From contig NC_066269.1 of the NCBI RefSeq assembly GCF_905404315.1, forward strand, positions 5,332,001 to 5,396,000: DNA of 64,000 nucleotides. The letters run 5' to 3'. The notes beneath the pieces were generated by a model, which was not told the origin of the DNA, searched no databases, and saw nothing but the letters and a program-made list of their open reading frames with translations. Shown here one piece after another: positions 1 to 12,700 of this stretch. The first letter of the stretch is position 1. Each line of letters opens with the position of its first letter. Made by a program: the position numbers and the translations under genes. Source of the stretch: Leptidea sinapis. Taxonomy: Eukaryota > Arthropoda > Insecta > Lepidoptera > Pieridae.

Positions 1-1008
1 ACAAATTATTAATTAATTATTATTCATATTTAAAAAAAGTATGTGCACATTTATAAAATGTGGGCTGTACACCTGTTTGTCCTTTCTCTTTCATTAAAAA
101 ATAAGTAAATAAAATACTCTCAGAGCTTAGCTTTTATTTGAAACATTGATTATGTTTCAAATTCAAATATTTTTATTCAAAATAGGATTAAAAATCACTT
201 ATTGAATGTTTAAATTATAACAAACAGCCCATAGTATTTCATATTTAATTTGGTTCAAGAAAATGTACATTAAAACTAATTTTGGTAAATTATTGTCAAT
301 AAGATCAGACCAAATGAGAAGATTTCCAATCTCAGTGTGATATCCTAATCAAAAATATTGTAAAAAATTGTTGCCTTTTAATTTTACGTTAAAAGCACAT
401 CATGGTACTTGGCACTGATAAATTGACATACATAAGTTATTATTATATTATCTGTCTATGCATATAAAGTTGGGTAAGTTGTTTCTAACTAAAACAAATT
501 ATTCTTTACTTCTCAGCCTGATACTTAGAAGAATTGTTACCTTTTTTCAGAACCCCCTTTGTTAACATAATATTCGTTATTTGATAATTATTGGTTAAAA
601 TAATATTAAATCTAGATTTTATATCATTATTATCTTCAACTTGGATGTAGTGAGAGTAAACTTAGTTATGCCTTAAATTTTATTATCTGACATCCATTCT
701 AAATGTTAGTCATAGGGAGAAGTTTTGAAACAGATAGTATTGTTCTTACATAACACAAGCTTCAAAAACCCAACCTTCGTTTCCCTTCTTTGTATTCTAA
801 ATTCTGTACTTAATTGATTTTATATTTATTATTCTAAACTCGATTTTGTTCATATTTTCTGTGTGAGGAAAATAATTTCCTCCGTTTTTTGTTGTTTGCT
901 ATAATCAAGCAACCTTCGGACAGTACAGTGGCTGTACCGACACATTGTACACCAGTACCTTAAGGATTATTATTTAACACAATACCGTTTATAAATTAGG
1001 AGCAATGA
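1..1008. other. No gene recognised; AT-rich flank or intron
   Basis: I see no coding exon here. It is probably intron or upstream sequence of the trypsin-like gene whose last exon begins near 1012. A short stretch near 150-200 resembles the 3' end of a common lepidopteran retroposon in reverse orientation. Confidence 0.4.
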
Positions 1009-1011
1009 CAG

Positions 1012-1387
1012 TCGTCCAGAATCACGAAGGTTGAAAAGATCAAGGGTAAGTGTGATGCCGCTGCGACGCTGCGAGGGCTCGCGCTCCGACGACGAGGGCG
1101 GGGCCGCCGGCGACGAGCGCTGGTCCGTGCGGCACCTGGCGCACGGCTCGGGTTTGTCGCGGGTGGCGGGTGGCTTGCGCGGGCTTTGCGCGGTTCGGAG
1201 AGGGCGGGGCGGGAGCCACGCATGCAGTTGGTGCGCGGGCGCGCCGCTGCTCCGCGGGGGGGCGCTGCTGGCCATCATGGCCGACAACGCGCGCTGTGGC
1301 TTGGACTGCGCGCCCGCACTCTACGTGCCACTAGCGCCGCTCAGAGACTGGATACTGTCCGTTACAAATGACAAACCTGTCTTCTGA
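1012..1387 (+). CDS. Serine protease homologue, terminal exon (catalytic Ser lost)
   Basis: This is the last coding exon of a chymotrypsin-fold (S1) gene; earlier exons lie left of the window. The frame (codons starting at 1013, stop 1385-1387) shows the beta-strand before the C-terminal barrel (LKRSRVSVMPLRRC), then GLCA, then GGSHACSWCAGAPLL in the place of the family's GG-DSC-GDSGGPL, and ends with PALYVPLAPLRDWI, the usual C-terminal helix. The colinear match puts Ala where the nucleophile Ser195 should be, Cys for Asp194 and His for the specificity Asp189, so the product should be a non-catalytic homologue, a class common in insect haemolymph cascades. The exon is far richer in GC than its flanks. 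The acceptor is weak: AG at 1010-1011 or 1018-1019. Family assignment is from motifs only. Confidence 0.65.
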
Positions 1388-1397
1388 CTTTAATAAT

Positions 1398-1403
1398 AAT
1401 AAA
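1398..1403 (+). promoter_or_regulatory. Polyadenylation signal AATAAA
   Basis: A canonical hexamer 11 bases after the stop of the serine protease homologue, in a run of AAT triplets. It supports this being the last exon. Confidence 0.5.
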
Positions 1404-1689
1404 CACATACTACACGTAGTCCTGTTTGTACTGTATTTTTATTTCAAGTCGTCGTCTATTCGAATCTGAAAAATATGCCCGTATGCTATTCACATTTTAA
1501 AAGGCGTACCAACCAGCTGATATACCATACATTCAAAAAAGTGAATGAGTAAAGAGGTAAATGTACCCTTGTACACTAATTCATTCAAAGATCGTGTGCC
1601 CAGGCACACATTCGGTCGGGAGCCAGCTGCGATGATGCGTCTGTTCGGTTCCTGACAACATATTCCATATTATGTCGCCGGACATGCGC

Positions 1690-1945
1690 TCTGTGTGCTA
1701 GAATGTGGGCTGGCTTGAAGTATTGCCTTGCTCTAAATATTAGGTATGACCTCCAGTTTCTTCGAAGGCAATTAGTCTTTGCCTTCCAAATGAGCGCGGG
1801 ATTTGTAATCGTTCGAGATTTCGAGACCCAGTACTCCGGGACTATTGTTATGGAGCAGTTATACCTCCGACAATTAAGGAAACTCGAACCTCGGAACGGC
1901 TGTGTGCTGGGGGTGGGAGAGAAGATCGCTTACGATCTACTATGA
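1690..1945 (-). repeat. CR1/Jockey-like LINE fragment
   Basis: Matches by eye the internal part of the LINE copies at 15087-15170 and 20500-20660 (reverse transcriptase C-terminal region), with several indels. It is a decayed fragment, not a gene. Confidence 0.55.
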
Positions 1946-1989
1946 TCTGATAGTCCGATGGACTTTCGACAAAGTTAATACAATCTAGC

Positions 1990-2880
1990 CTTAAGGTGCG
2001 TACAAATTACGCACGGCAGCCGCGCGAGCACATGTCTGACACGAATTAACCTGCATAGCCGCGCGAGCCAATATTTTGATATTAATATGGTACCAAGAAC
2101 TTTCAGTCATAGTTTCAAAGTCTTTAAATTTAGATCTAAGTGACTCTCTTGGTCCCATATCATAAATTCCCCAAATAGCTCTTTTCTGCAACACAAAAAT
2201 AGTATCGATATCATCAGCATTATCCCAGTCTTGCAAGTCTCAAATCTTGCAGTTTCAGTTTTTTTTACTGCATATGCAGCAGAACTAAGTCTGCTAAATA
2301 AGTTGTTTAGGTATATGAGGGCCCCATTGGAGTTTGGCATCTAACGTTATTCCAAGAAAAACAGTGGTATCTACTATTACAGCTTTGTCGTCTGCAGAAG
2401 TTGCAATGGTATTAATTTCTAGCTCCGGGATATCACAGGTACCTATAAAATAAATAAAGAAACGGACCTAGGACACTACCCTGTAGTGCTCCAGCTTTTA
2501 TTTCTCTTATTTCAGACAATGCATCATCTTGTCTGACTCAAAACACTGTGAGTGAAATACGATTAGATACTTGTAATATCTGCAAACTGCTTGGGAAGCT
2601 TATTTCTTAGTTTGTGCATAAGTCCTTCCTGCCAAACTTTATCAAAAGCTTGCGCGACATCTAAAAATACTGTGGGACAAACTTTCTTCTCTTCTAGTGC
2701 CTTTTCCATTATGCTGGTTATTTTATGGACTTGATCGATGGTTGAATCTTTCCGAAAACAAATCTGATATTCTGGAATAAGTTGTTTACGTGGAAGGTTT
2801 CGAAGAACTTCATCTAACTTTTATTTCAAAGTAAGTAAAGTTCTAAATACGTAAACGTATTTTCTTTCTTTCCAAAAAAA
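1990..2880 (-). repeat. Jockey-type LINE fragment (RT core to C-terminal part)
   Basis: On the - strand, broken frames give reverse transcriptase text: VFDKVWQEGL (the KAFDxVxH region), then near 2160-2210 the DTIFVLQKRAIW segment also present at 57110. Stops and frameshifts make it a dead fragment. Confidence 0.6.
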
Positions 2881-3177
2881 ACATATTTAGAAATCTTATC
2901 AGCTAGACTAATAATTATTTATAAGTCTAAGATCATATAATTCTATTCTTCTCTAATCGTGGTTTTATCACAGACAGGGATAAGAGACAGTCTTCACTGA
3001 ATTTAACTTATGATAGATAATGGGCATTATGCAACGTGACAGATATAAAGGCTTTACTCTGTATCTGTCATTGTTACGTAATAATATTTTGACCTTAGTC
3101 AGAACGTCTACTTATAGTGGTATACTAATATAAAATGTGTTATGTTAACAATGAAAGTATAAAGATGAGAGTACCAG

Positions 3178-3334
3178 GCTGGTAGAAGACCAGGCGCGGC
3201 AAATGGGTGTGAGCAAGGGGCTGGTGGCATGCTCGCTGGTGATGGTGGGGCTGGTGGCGGCCACGCTCTCCTTGTCCGTGATGCAGTTCATAGCGGCCGC
3301 CACCATCAACGACACGGCGCTGCTGGAGGAGTAG
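3178..3334 (+). CDS. Small membrane protein or terminal exon, unidentified
   Basis: I do not recognise this gene. A GC-rich island follows a possible acceptor (CCAG at 3174-3177). From the ATG at 3203 the frame gives 43 residues with one hydrophobic helix (about residues 8-28) and an acidic end (TALLEE), stop at 3332-3334. The frame is open upstream only to 3155, so it is either a 43-residue single-helix micropeptide or the last exon of a gene whose other exons I cannot see. An AATAAA lies 59 bases after the stop. Composition unlike the AT-rich flanks suggests it is functional; the alternative is a processed fragment of a host gene. Confidence 0.4.
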
Positions 3335-3392
3335 CCTGCGACAGCACTCCACTTCTATGTTACCTACACTTAAGTGTTTGTCTGAACATTCA

Positions 3393-3398
3393 AATAAA
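3393..3398 (+). promoter_or_regulatory. Polyadenylation signal AATAAA
   Basis: Canonical hexamer at a suitable distance downstream of the small membrane-protein exon on the same strand. Confidence 0.45.
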
Positions 3399-3689
3399 CG
3401 GTTTCTAAACTACATAGTCTAGAAACTGGTTATTTTAACGCCATTCTTCATTGTTAACGAATTGATTGTTTAAATACAGGTGCGTGTCTATCTTGCCTAT
3501 CTATAATAATATATAAATATACTAATTTAAATTGTATTTATGTGTATTTGTATGCCTTCAAAGAATAAAAATTGCTTAAGGTATTTCGTTTCCAACAATA
3601 AATAAATCAATAAAAATAAACAACTGTAAAGGAAACGTCAAAGAATTGTTATGGAAATAGGATACTTATACGTAAGTTAAGGTTCGCAG

Positions 3690-3970
3690 ACATGGTCGCT
3701 AACTATGGGCCTGATGAGAAAGCTTAGATGTTCGGAGTTTCCCTGCGATATCGAATCAGAAATGAGGAGATCCGTAGAAGAACCAAAGTAGTACAACATA
3801 GACCAGATGGTTGCGAAACTTTAGTGGTAGTGGGTAGGGCACATAACTCGGCAGACAGATGGCCGGTGGGGCAGAAAAGGCAGAGAAGTATTATCCAAGC
3901 GCTTTGGGTAAAGTTCGAAAGTTTAAGCAACATTAAATTGTATTGGGCGTTAATCCGCATACATCTAGGT
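3690..3970 (+). repeat. RTE-type LINE 3' fragment
   Basis: Contains the RTE C-terminal text GVSLRYRIRNEEIRRRTKV; related copies lie at 28640-28870 and (reverse) 59490-60060. Truncated and frameshifted. Confidence 0.6.
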
Positions 3971-4199
3971 GAACCCAACTGGCTGGGTAATGTTAGGTGT
4001 TGCATCATACGATCATTACAAAGTACCTATAAGTAGGAAGTATTTTATTATAAACAAAAAATACGAAGAGGATGTCGGATATGGCCCGCCATCCCGAGAC
4101 CAGCAACCAGTGGAAGGGTAGACCTAGATGTATACGGGTAAGCGGTGAATACAAAATAAAGTTGATTTCAATTGCGGACTTTAACCAAAGCACATTGGT

Positions 4200-5215
4200 T
4201 ATACCCGGGTAAACCTAAGTTTACGTCTTAACCTTCTAGCATTAATTTACTTACTAAGTTGTTGCAGTAAAAAAAGCATTGTTAAGTGTGGAGTAGCTTG
4301 CAGAAAGTTAATAAGGTATCTGCTAGTTATTGGGTGAAGAGCAAAACTTGAATTGCTTTTGTACAACGTGTCAGCAGACCCTGAGATACAAGCACAGGTA
4401 ATACGACGGAATCGTAATGCGGTACGCTAATCCTAATAGATGTACTTACTACGGCTACAGGAGCGTCTCCGGCCTTTTAAGCCAGGCCCCAATTTTTTAA
4501 CAAAACATGTTAAAAAAACTTAATAGCAAAACAGTCCGTCCGCTGCACCTGTTTTTGTTTCATTTCAAACATAAGTCCCGAAAAAGTGAAACCAGCTTTT
4601 GTATTTATTTTTATGATCTACCAATGTAACATCCCAAAGAACCAGTCTTTGATAAAAAACAAAGTATTTTCTTTATTCCACTCCATGACTAACAAACCAA
4701 ATAGATGTATCGCTAGCTACGAATGATAGTTAGTCTTCATTCAGTGAAGGCTAACAAATTAAGCGTTAATTTCCCTCCCCGCAGGCGAACGCAGGTGATG
4801 TTATGCATTTCGCGCGTTAACATGTTAAGATGTTTTATTTAAAAAAGTGTTTAGCCACACCCCTAATCTGTTTATAAAACATGTTTTAATGTTAACTAAC
4901 ATGAAAACACGGCGCAGCTTTAGGAAAGTGTATAGGTACGCTTTATTTGAAGGTACCCATGTCGTATCTTACTGTCTCACGACAGAATACACTTGATGAC
5001 GTAATACGAGGTATTCAGACGGGGGAAAATGACATCTGTCAAACAGCACGTATTTGAATAGAGTAGAATAGGTGTAGCCATGTAGGTCACGTGATGTGTT
5101 ACCACTCAAACTGGGCAGGCTTGGATAGCCACTTACTTCCGTAATGAACTGCAGATCGAGACAGCATGTCCGGGCTCCAGTAATCAAATAAAACAGCAAA
5201 TAAGCATTAACGTAA
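4200..5215. other. No feature recognised
   Basis: AT-rich sequence between the RTE fragment and the likely 3' end of Sec16. I see no convincing coding exon, RNA gene or repeat. Confidence 0.4.
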
Positions 5216-6677
5216 ACAATTTATTTAAATATTTGACAATATTGAATCACTATAATACATTCCAAGTCATCACATAATATACAGATACATTATACACGCC
5301 GGGCCCGGCTCATCTACTATCTACATCCTCCCACTTTACGATAAACTAAACCCATCTGTCTGTCTGTACAAAAACAAAATATATTTATATTTAAACAGTA
5401 TAAGATAGCAACGAAATAATTTAATTATTTTGTATAAGAACCGAATGCACCTTTGTATATTAAATAATAATATATTATATACGCCCAATTTGAATTAGCT
5501 ATAATAATAAAACAAACAATAATTCATTATAATACTAAACTTTCCGACAAAATTAATTCCTAATATATTTACCATTTTAATTATAATAATAGATACTAAT
5601 AATAGATAGTTTGCGATGGTCGAGTGCGCTTAGGTTTATTAACTCACCCATGTCGCTACTCTATGTCGGCTGCCATGTGTGTCAGCTGTCACGCAGTGGG
5701 GCATAGACCATAGAGTGCATGGTTCCGATATTTCCTCAATAATTACATATTGGAGCGTGGATCAACAAATACTTAGATAACAGGGTTGCATACATATGCA
5801 TTCATTACATAGAAGAGTGAGAACTGTCTGGTCTGTGTGACTGTATTGGTGAAGTAGTTTGTGAACAGTCGTTGCCTCAATGTTAACTGTCTGTAGGTAA
5901 AAGTTGCAGTGGACCGATCTATACGTACCCTGTGAGAAACAATCTAAATATTTGCTGTTCGATAGTCATAAATCAACTATTAAATAAAATTAACCCGACA
6001 TCATATTTGGACCCTGTACAGTGTTACATGATAACATTACAATACAACCACGACTAAATGACAGAACTCCACACTCGTCACAATAATGAGTTCATAAGCG
6101 ACGAGGCCATATTTGGGAAGGAATTTAGGTACTATTAACAGCTCATTGATACTTATTAAAATATTTGAATGCACGAATATTAGACATGCTACAGTACGAG
6201 TAGTGACATGTTTTAAGAAAATAAAAACCCACAGAGCAGGGAAGTAGTATCAGACATAATATATAGATAAATAATGAAGAACAAGATAAATATATTTTTA
6301 TTACAAATATAGTACAGTATAGCTGTTTAACTATTTCTAAAGGATTTTATTTTAACCTCACTTTTGAGTGAACGAATATTTCTCGTTGTAGTAATAAAAA
6401 CTTTATAATATTCTGTTATCGATGAAGATATTTCCGTGTTCACAGGGTAGCATGACGCGTCGCTCACTTATTTTTTTTTATATAACGCTAATTATGATAC
6501 GAATCGTTGCATACAAAATGTACATAATATTGTAAATATGAGACCATACAGTGGAACTAACTGGAGCTTACACAAACTGGAACAGAAACGGTTGGACAGC
6601 GCGCTCCTCTATCAGACAGAGCAATAATCGAAGACGGGTGTTCCAATCAGTCCAGTGATAGTTGAAGTGCGCTGGTG
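5216..6677 (-). other. Probable 3' untranslated region of Sec16
   Basis: AT-rich, no coding potential, directly downstream of the Sec16 stop. AATAAA signals on the - strand occur at 5225-5220 and also nearer at 6302-6297. I place the distal end at the first by inference; transcript data would decide. Confidence 0.35.
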
Positions 6678-6722
6678 CTAGATGCCACTGCGCAACGTGT
6701 CGTCGAGGGGGTCGCTCTCGTG
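6678..6722 (-). CDS. Sec16: Sec16 exon 26 (last coding)
   Basis: After acceptor TGTGCAG it encodes HESDPLDDTLRSGI and TAG, phase 0. It finishes the reading frame of the long isoform. Confidence 0.8.
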   Translation of the reverse strand, partial: HESDPLDDTLRSGI

Positions 6723-9700
6723 CTGCACAATCAAAACAACCATTAGGTACTCCCACTGACCTCTACTATATACGTAACTGGCGGCTATCAAAGTGCTTTT
6801 GTGCCTGTTTGATAATCGCCATTTTGGCGCTGTTGGCCATGTAGTGAGTCTGCGGTACTAAAACTAGTGATGACAACCTCAGCAAACACGGATATATGTT
6901 GGAAAACTATTTACAAAAAAATGTGTACTTTATTACGTTGTTTCTATAAGTATAAATAACACGGAAAACCAACGAAATTAATTAAAATTGCAAAAATACT
7001 TCAGAGTACTGTACGCTTCTTTCGCAGCCATTTGTTTGATACGTCAAAATTAGTTCTCTGGACGCTCGCGAAGGCGCTTCTAATAGGCACAAAAAACTGT
7101 CAAACATATGGAACAGCCTGTCCAGTGGTATTTATACAGGTCATTGGCATCTCCACACAGCGTCAACTTACATTTGTTGACGCTTAATAAGTTGATCCTT
7201 AAGGATATGTCCCACTACGCCTGCTATGAACCGATGACCCCTACTGACTATGAATGAATGAATAATATATTTTCTCTAATTAACACGACTATTAGTATTT
7301 AAATATGAATAAAATACTTTCTAAGGGATTAAAACACATGTAATTCTAACTGTAATTTTTACAAAACGTGTTTATGTAAAAGTAAATTTTTTCTAATTTA
7401 TTTATTTAACTCTTATTTATAGTTTATGTAAAAATACAGTTACAATTACACGCGTTTTAATCCTTGAAAGTACTTAGTTATTACGACTAAACACGTGGTT
7501 CACAATTGATTAGGTAGTCAGCTAAGGCCTTGTTCACACGCAGTGAACTAAAGCTAGCGAATATGCGGTGAAAACACAACACAAAAATATGAGAGCCTTC
7601 TATAGCATACATAGGTTCTAGAATAACTAAGTTGACGTCTACACATGCCATGACGTAGGTGACTGCGATGACGTAGACCGGTATTCCATTAATAACTAAG
7701 CAGTAGTAGAAATTACTAGCACTACACAATACTGCACAGCCACTTTGTGGAATCAATTACCGGCTGCGGTTTACCCGAACCCATACGACTTAGGGGGGAC
7801 CTTCAAGAAAAGAGCATACTCCCACCTTAAAGGCCGGCAACGCATTTATTGACACCTGATGTTGCGAATGTCCATGGGCGGTTGCCTCATCTGTCGCCAT
7901 CCCGTGAGCCTCTTGCCCGTTTGCCCCCTCTTATATATATAAAAAAAACTACATAATAATCAGGAATCATCTGCACTGACTCATAATACTACCTTCAACA
8001 AATACGAAATATATGCGCATTACGTACTTTACACTAAATAAATTATAATAGAATGATCGGTAATCGGGACGAGGGAGGGGTACCTGGTGTATGGAGCGTG
8101 CGGGGAGGGCGGGGGGCGCGCGGGGCGAGGGCGGCATCGACACCAGGCGCGTGCCGCCCGCCGGTGGCCGCTGGCACGGACACGATAATACGGCCGTAAG
8201 GGCTATATGTCACCAGGACACCACGGTGGCGCAACCAGTCGCCGTCGTGGTGTCGGGCGGGAAAATGTATGATAATCGCTAACATTATCCCTTTGGTGAA
8301 TCAATCAGAAATATTCTCAGTTCTTTTGATGTACGAGTGAAGAGAGAAGTAATAGTAAGTGATACCTCCTATTATAATGCAGTGCTGCTAAACATTCTTA
8401 AAATACCAACAATCGGAGCGGCATTGTGATAACTATGAGACAACATCTTGAGTCTCAATAGCATACATATCAAAGTATTTTCTTTCATTAACGCGGTGTT
8501 ACACATTTAAATAGAATACTTTTGAAGGATTAAAACGCGTGTTAGATTTTTGCGTAAAAGTAACATTTTTATTTTAGGTAACCCGACGTTCTAAGACCTT
8601 TCTTTATTACGTTATTCAAAAGAATTGTTAAAAAACGTTTTTGTGGTAAAGGTTACTATAACATAAATGACTTTCTTAATGGTACCACAGATTGGGAATG
8701 GAGCGACCGCCCTCAGGCTATTAAATAATAAGTTTAATTGTACAATGTTACTTTGTTACTATGTAAATGTTACTTTAATTGTAAAACATATTTTTGATGA
8801 GAAAAAAAAAGCCCGCTGAGTTTGTTGCGCCCATTCTTCTCAGGCCTGAGGCATTCATTTTGGAATGGGTGGTAGTTTTGTTGACTTTCAATAAGTGATT
8901 TCACATCCTATTTTGAATAAAAATATTTGAATTTGAATTTTCAGCGGGCCTACCATGAACTCTTATAGCGATTCAATTGACAACCTAAAATTAACTGCTT
9001 TGCTATTTCGTACCACGACGTGTTTAGAGCCATCTAATTTAGGTTGACGTCAAATCAACTGACTAAATCGCAATGATGTCAATTGAATCGCAAACTAATC
9101 TAGTTCGTTCATTCATTAGTACCATGAGGTAATATTTCAACCTAAACTGGATAGCTTATGTGTCAAAGTGAGCTATTCGAAAAAAGTTGTTACCTTAGAG
9201 GAAAGTGAATCGTATTGATAATAACTTTTAAAAAATAGTGAAAAACATACAGGAAAGGAAAATTTTATTGATGAAAGATGAGTACTTTATTGTACTTTCT
9301 TGTAAAACAAAATACAAAAAAAAATACCAAAAATGAAAATACTAAAGACGAGGCAGTAAGGGCCCGGGCTATAGCCTCTCTCAAAAAATGTACTCTGTGG
9401 TCCTGTCAAATCAATCATCAAACGAGGTGCATTTATAGCTCGTTATTTTTACGAAAACACCTTAGCAAAAATTTCATTTGTAATTCAAAGAACTATATTT
9501 ACTTATATTACTATTATTTAAAAAAGGGCTTAGTGGTTTATAATTTGACGCTTTAAAGCGCAATTTAAAAATGTATGTTTAGTATTTTCAACGCCAAAAA
9601 ACCGCTAAAATCATATCATTTTAGGTTTCGAAACGCAACGCATATGGTTCGAGTAAGGGAGACAAACTTATGCAACGACTGTAGAGCGTCACCTTCTTCT

Positions 9701-12700
9701 CACACCGCGGACCACAGACAAATTTATTTCGTTCATTCTTCATAAGCGATCCAAACGCCATTCAGTAAAAGGCACTTCATGGTACGCATTTTGGTACACT
9801 GGCAAACTGGTTGGCATTTGGTAAACTGAACTGCATAGGAATCGCATCGCTTATTTAAAGTTGATGGTAGGCCCTCTGGTCTTTTCAGGGGGCCTGCAGA
9901 TGAAAATGCACATTTTTAAAAAATCGAATGTAAAAACAGTTACAATTACACGCGTTTTAATCCTTTAAAAGTGTTTTATCTTAATACATATCACAGCGAG
10001 GACGTACCTGGAGCGGCGCGGGGGCGGGCACGAAGTACGCGGGGGGCGGTCCGGGCGCGGAGGGCGGGGCCAGGGCGGTGGGCGGGGCCAGCGCGGTGGG
10101 TGGAGCCTGCGCGGCCGCACCACCCGGGTTGAACACGTCCACGTACGACTTCTTGATATCTGGTTTTATTTCATGATTATTTATTCATTTTAGGAAACAA
10201 ACAGACATATTCAAGCATAATAACATAGTATACAGTTGAAAGATTGATCCTTATCAGCAACAGAGTCCATTGGTCCAATAATACAGGTGTATTTGTTTTT
10301 GTTGAAAAATTATTTGGGTCGATTTCTGTTTGTGTTGAAGGTCTCCAGGAAGGGATTAATGAAAAATGAAGAAATTTAAATTATTAAATGTTAACTAATT
10401 ATTTATTAAAAGGCTCTAAATAAAATTACATCTGAGACTGTGGGACGCTGTAGTACAGAGCGGCAAAAGGCGGTCTGTCAAACATACTGACATGTCTATG
10501 ACATTTAGTTTTTTTTTTAATTGTGTTCTGTTTCATTGTCTATTCACAAAAAATTCCGTCAAAAGTTCAAAAAAATTTTAAAGAACTAAATATGCAGTTA
10601 TTGGTTCTTATAAATCGAGGGCATGACTCCTTTCCTCTAAGTCCCTAGTTTCCGACTTGGCCATCACCGCCCTTCTCAAAAAACCACCCTGTATAGGTAA
10701 AACATAACTCACTCCTGCCGCGCTGCATCTTGTACAGGTTGGCACCTCCCGCGACCAGCGCGCCCGGCGACTGCAGCGGAGTTGACGTCGCCCTGCGAAT
10801 ACGAACAGACATTGTATTGCATTTATTTATTGAAAATAATACATCTCAAATTAATGTAAATAAATCAAAATAGAAGTACTAAGTAAGTTAATGATGTCTC
10901 ACAGTGAACAAGTAGGTGTGATAATACAAACCATTGCAGGGATATTATATCATAATAACAAAAAATATTTTAGCTCAAAAACAAATGTTGTATTACCCTC
11001 ACCTTTACCTCAAGTATCCTTTTTTATTTAAAGTCTGTTCAATGTTAATTTTAATGTGGAAATCAATACCTAAATACCATAATTTTAAAAGGCTTAAATC
11101 GCATGTAATATAATTACAACATAATATTGACATTAATTATTTCGGTAATTAGTATTATACCCATGTATTATTGATTCAATTTAATTAAAATAAGAATAAA
11201 TATTAATACTCAGTTATATACACGCGTACTAATCCGTTAAGAAGCATTTAAAATAATTGGTCCTTCGAGTCTAGTCTCGTCTTTCGTAGTAACTGTCAGC
11301 ATTAAGGGCCGTGTACATACAGGAGTGCGGGCGGAGCGGCGGGAGGCGGCGGCAGCGGTTGCGTCACGTCGTCACTTCCACCGTCGCGGTTCACCCAGCG
11401 CTTGGTGTTCTCATCCCACACGATCTGACAAACGAATTTTTTTTAAACTATATTTGTATTCAACACTTTTAGCAAATAATATATAATAGTACAAGTAAAT
11501 ATAAAACTTTTTTTGTTAATTCCGAAATTATAATAATTATTTTGTTTTTACCTGTTCTTGTAATAATTATATAATTAACCGTGCCAGACCTGCCAAACTG
11601 TGTGTTAAAAAAAATTCTGAGATATCTCAAGTCAATTTCCTAATATGCAGATATTGGGGTTGAGCAGGTTGATGTGAACTGTAAAATAGATCCTGTCGAT
11701 GAAGCCACAACCTGAGAGTTGAACAAAGCGTACAAGATTTTATTAACGATACGTCACTCGAACGGTTGGCACAGTTGGAAGTGCGCTCGCACGGAACGCG
11801 AGAGGTCGCGCTTTCGAATCCCGCATCGTTCATAAAATTATGATTTCAAATTTTTATTTGTGTATCTCAGAAGTTCTCTGGTCAGTGGTTTAGGGAGTTC
11901 ATCCCGGACAAACAATGTGACAGGAAGTTTTTATATAAAAAGACAAATGGGATATTTACAATCATGCAAGAGTTTTAGAGTGTGCAGTGACAAATTTAAC
12001 AGTGAGCATGATAAATATGAGGAAACTCAAATGATCATCGGGAATTTTGAAATGTTGTCTCTTACGGTAGGGTTCTTGTCATCCGGCAGTATCATCTGGT
12101 TGGGCGGGCGCAGAGACAGCTTGTTGAGGATTCCGCCGAACCAACCGCCTCCTTTCTTCCCGCCGTCCTCCGCTTTGCCGCCCTCCGTGCCCTTGCTGCT
12201 CGGCTTCGGAGTCTCGGACTCGCGGTCTGTCTGCTGCCGGGCACACAACATCGGTTAAACTTCGTGTTCACAACGCCGGAGCCGCGCCGGCGCCATTTTG
12301 TGTTGCAATTGCACGTACTATTACGTCACCTCCGCTTGTATTCATACGTGTATTATAAAGTGAAAGAGTTCTACTAGAAAAAGAAGCCCGCTGAGTTTCG
12401 TGTGTTCGTTTATCCCAGGTCTGAGGCATAAATTTTTCGATATCTATCTATATAGATTTCGACGTTCAATAAGTTATATCAAATCCTATTTTGTATAAAA
12501 ATATTAGAATACGAATAAAAATACTTTCATATGAAGCTCTACAAGTAAGTATGATAAATTTTCATTATAGATTTTTTTACAAAAGAAATGTACAAACATC
12601 TTACTTTAGTGTAACTCGCCATACTCCTGTATGTGTCGTCATAGCTTAGCTTATATCAATTCATCTAAAACTTTGTCGCAGTTTTTTCTAATATATATCA

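Noticed and set aside
6568..6756. 62-codon - strand ORF MGVPNGCFDCAARERPP
   Set aside because: Alternate-frame reading across the last Sec16 exon; the phase-0 frame ends at TAG after 14 codons with the proper acceptor.
8043..8285. 80-codon - strand ORF
   Set aside because: Runs in a different frame across Sec16 exon 25 and both splice sites.
9278..9556. 92-codon + strand ORF starting MSTLLYFLVKQ
   Set aside because: Low-complexity Lys/Asn/Tyr text in AT-rich sequence within a putative transposon; no motif.
11764..11832. Functional tRNA-Ser (GGA)
   Set aside because: T stem unpaired, position 33 not T and no long variable arm, which tRNA-Ser needs.
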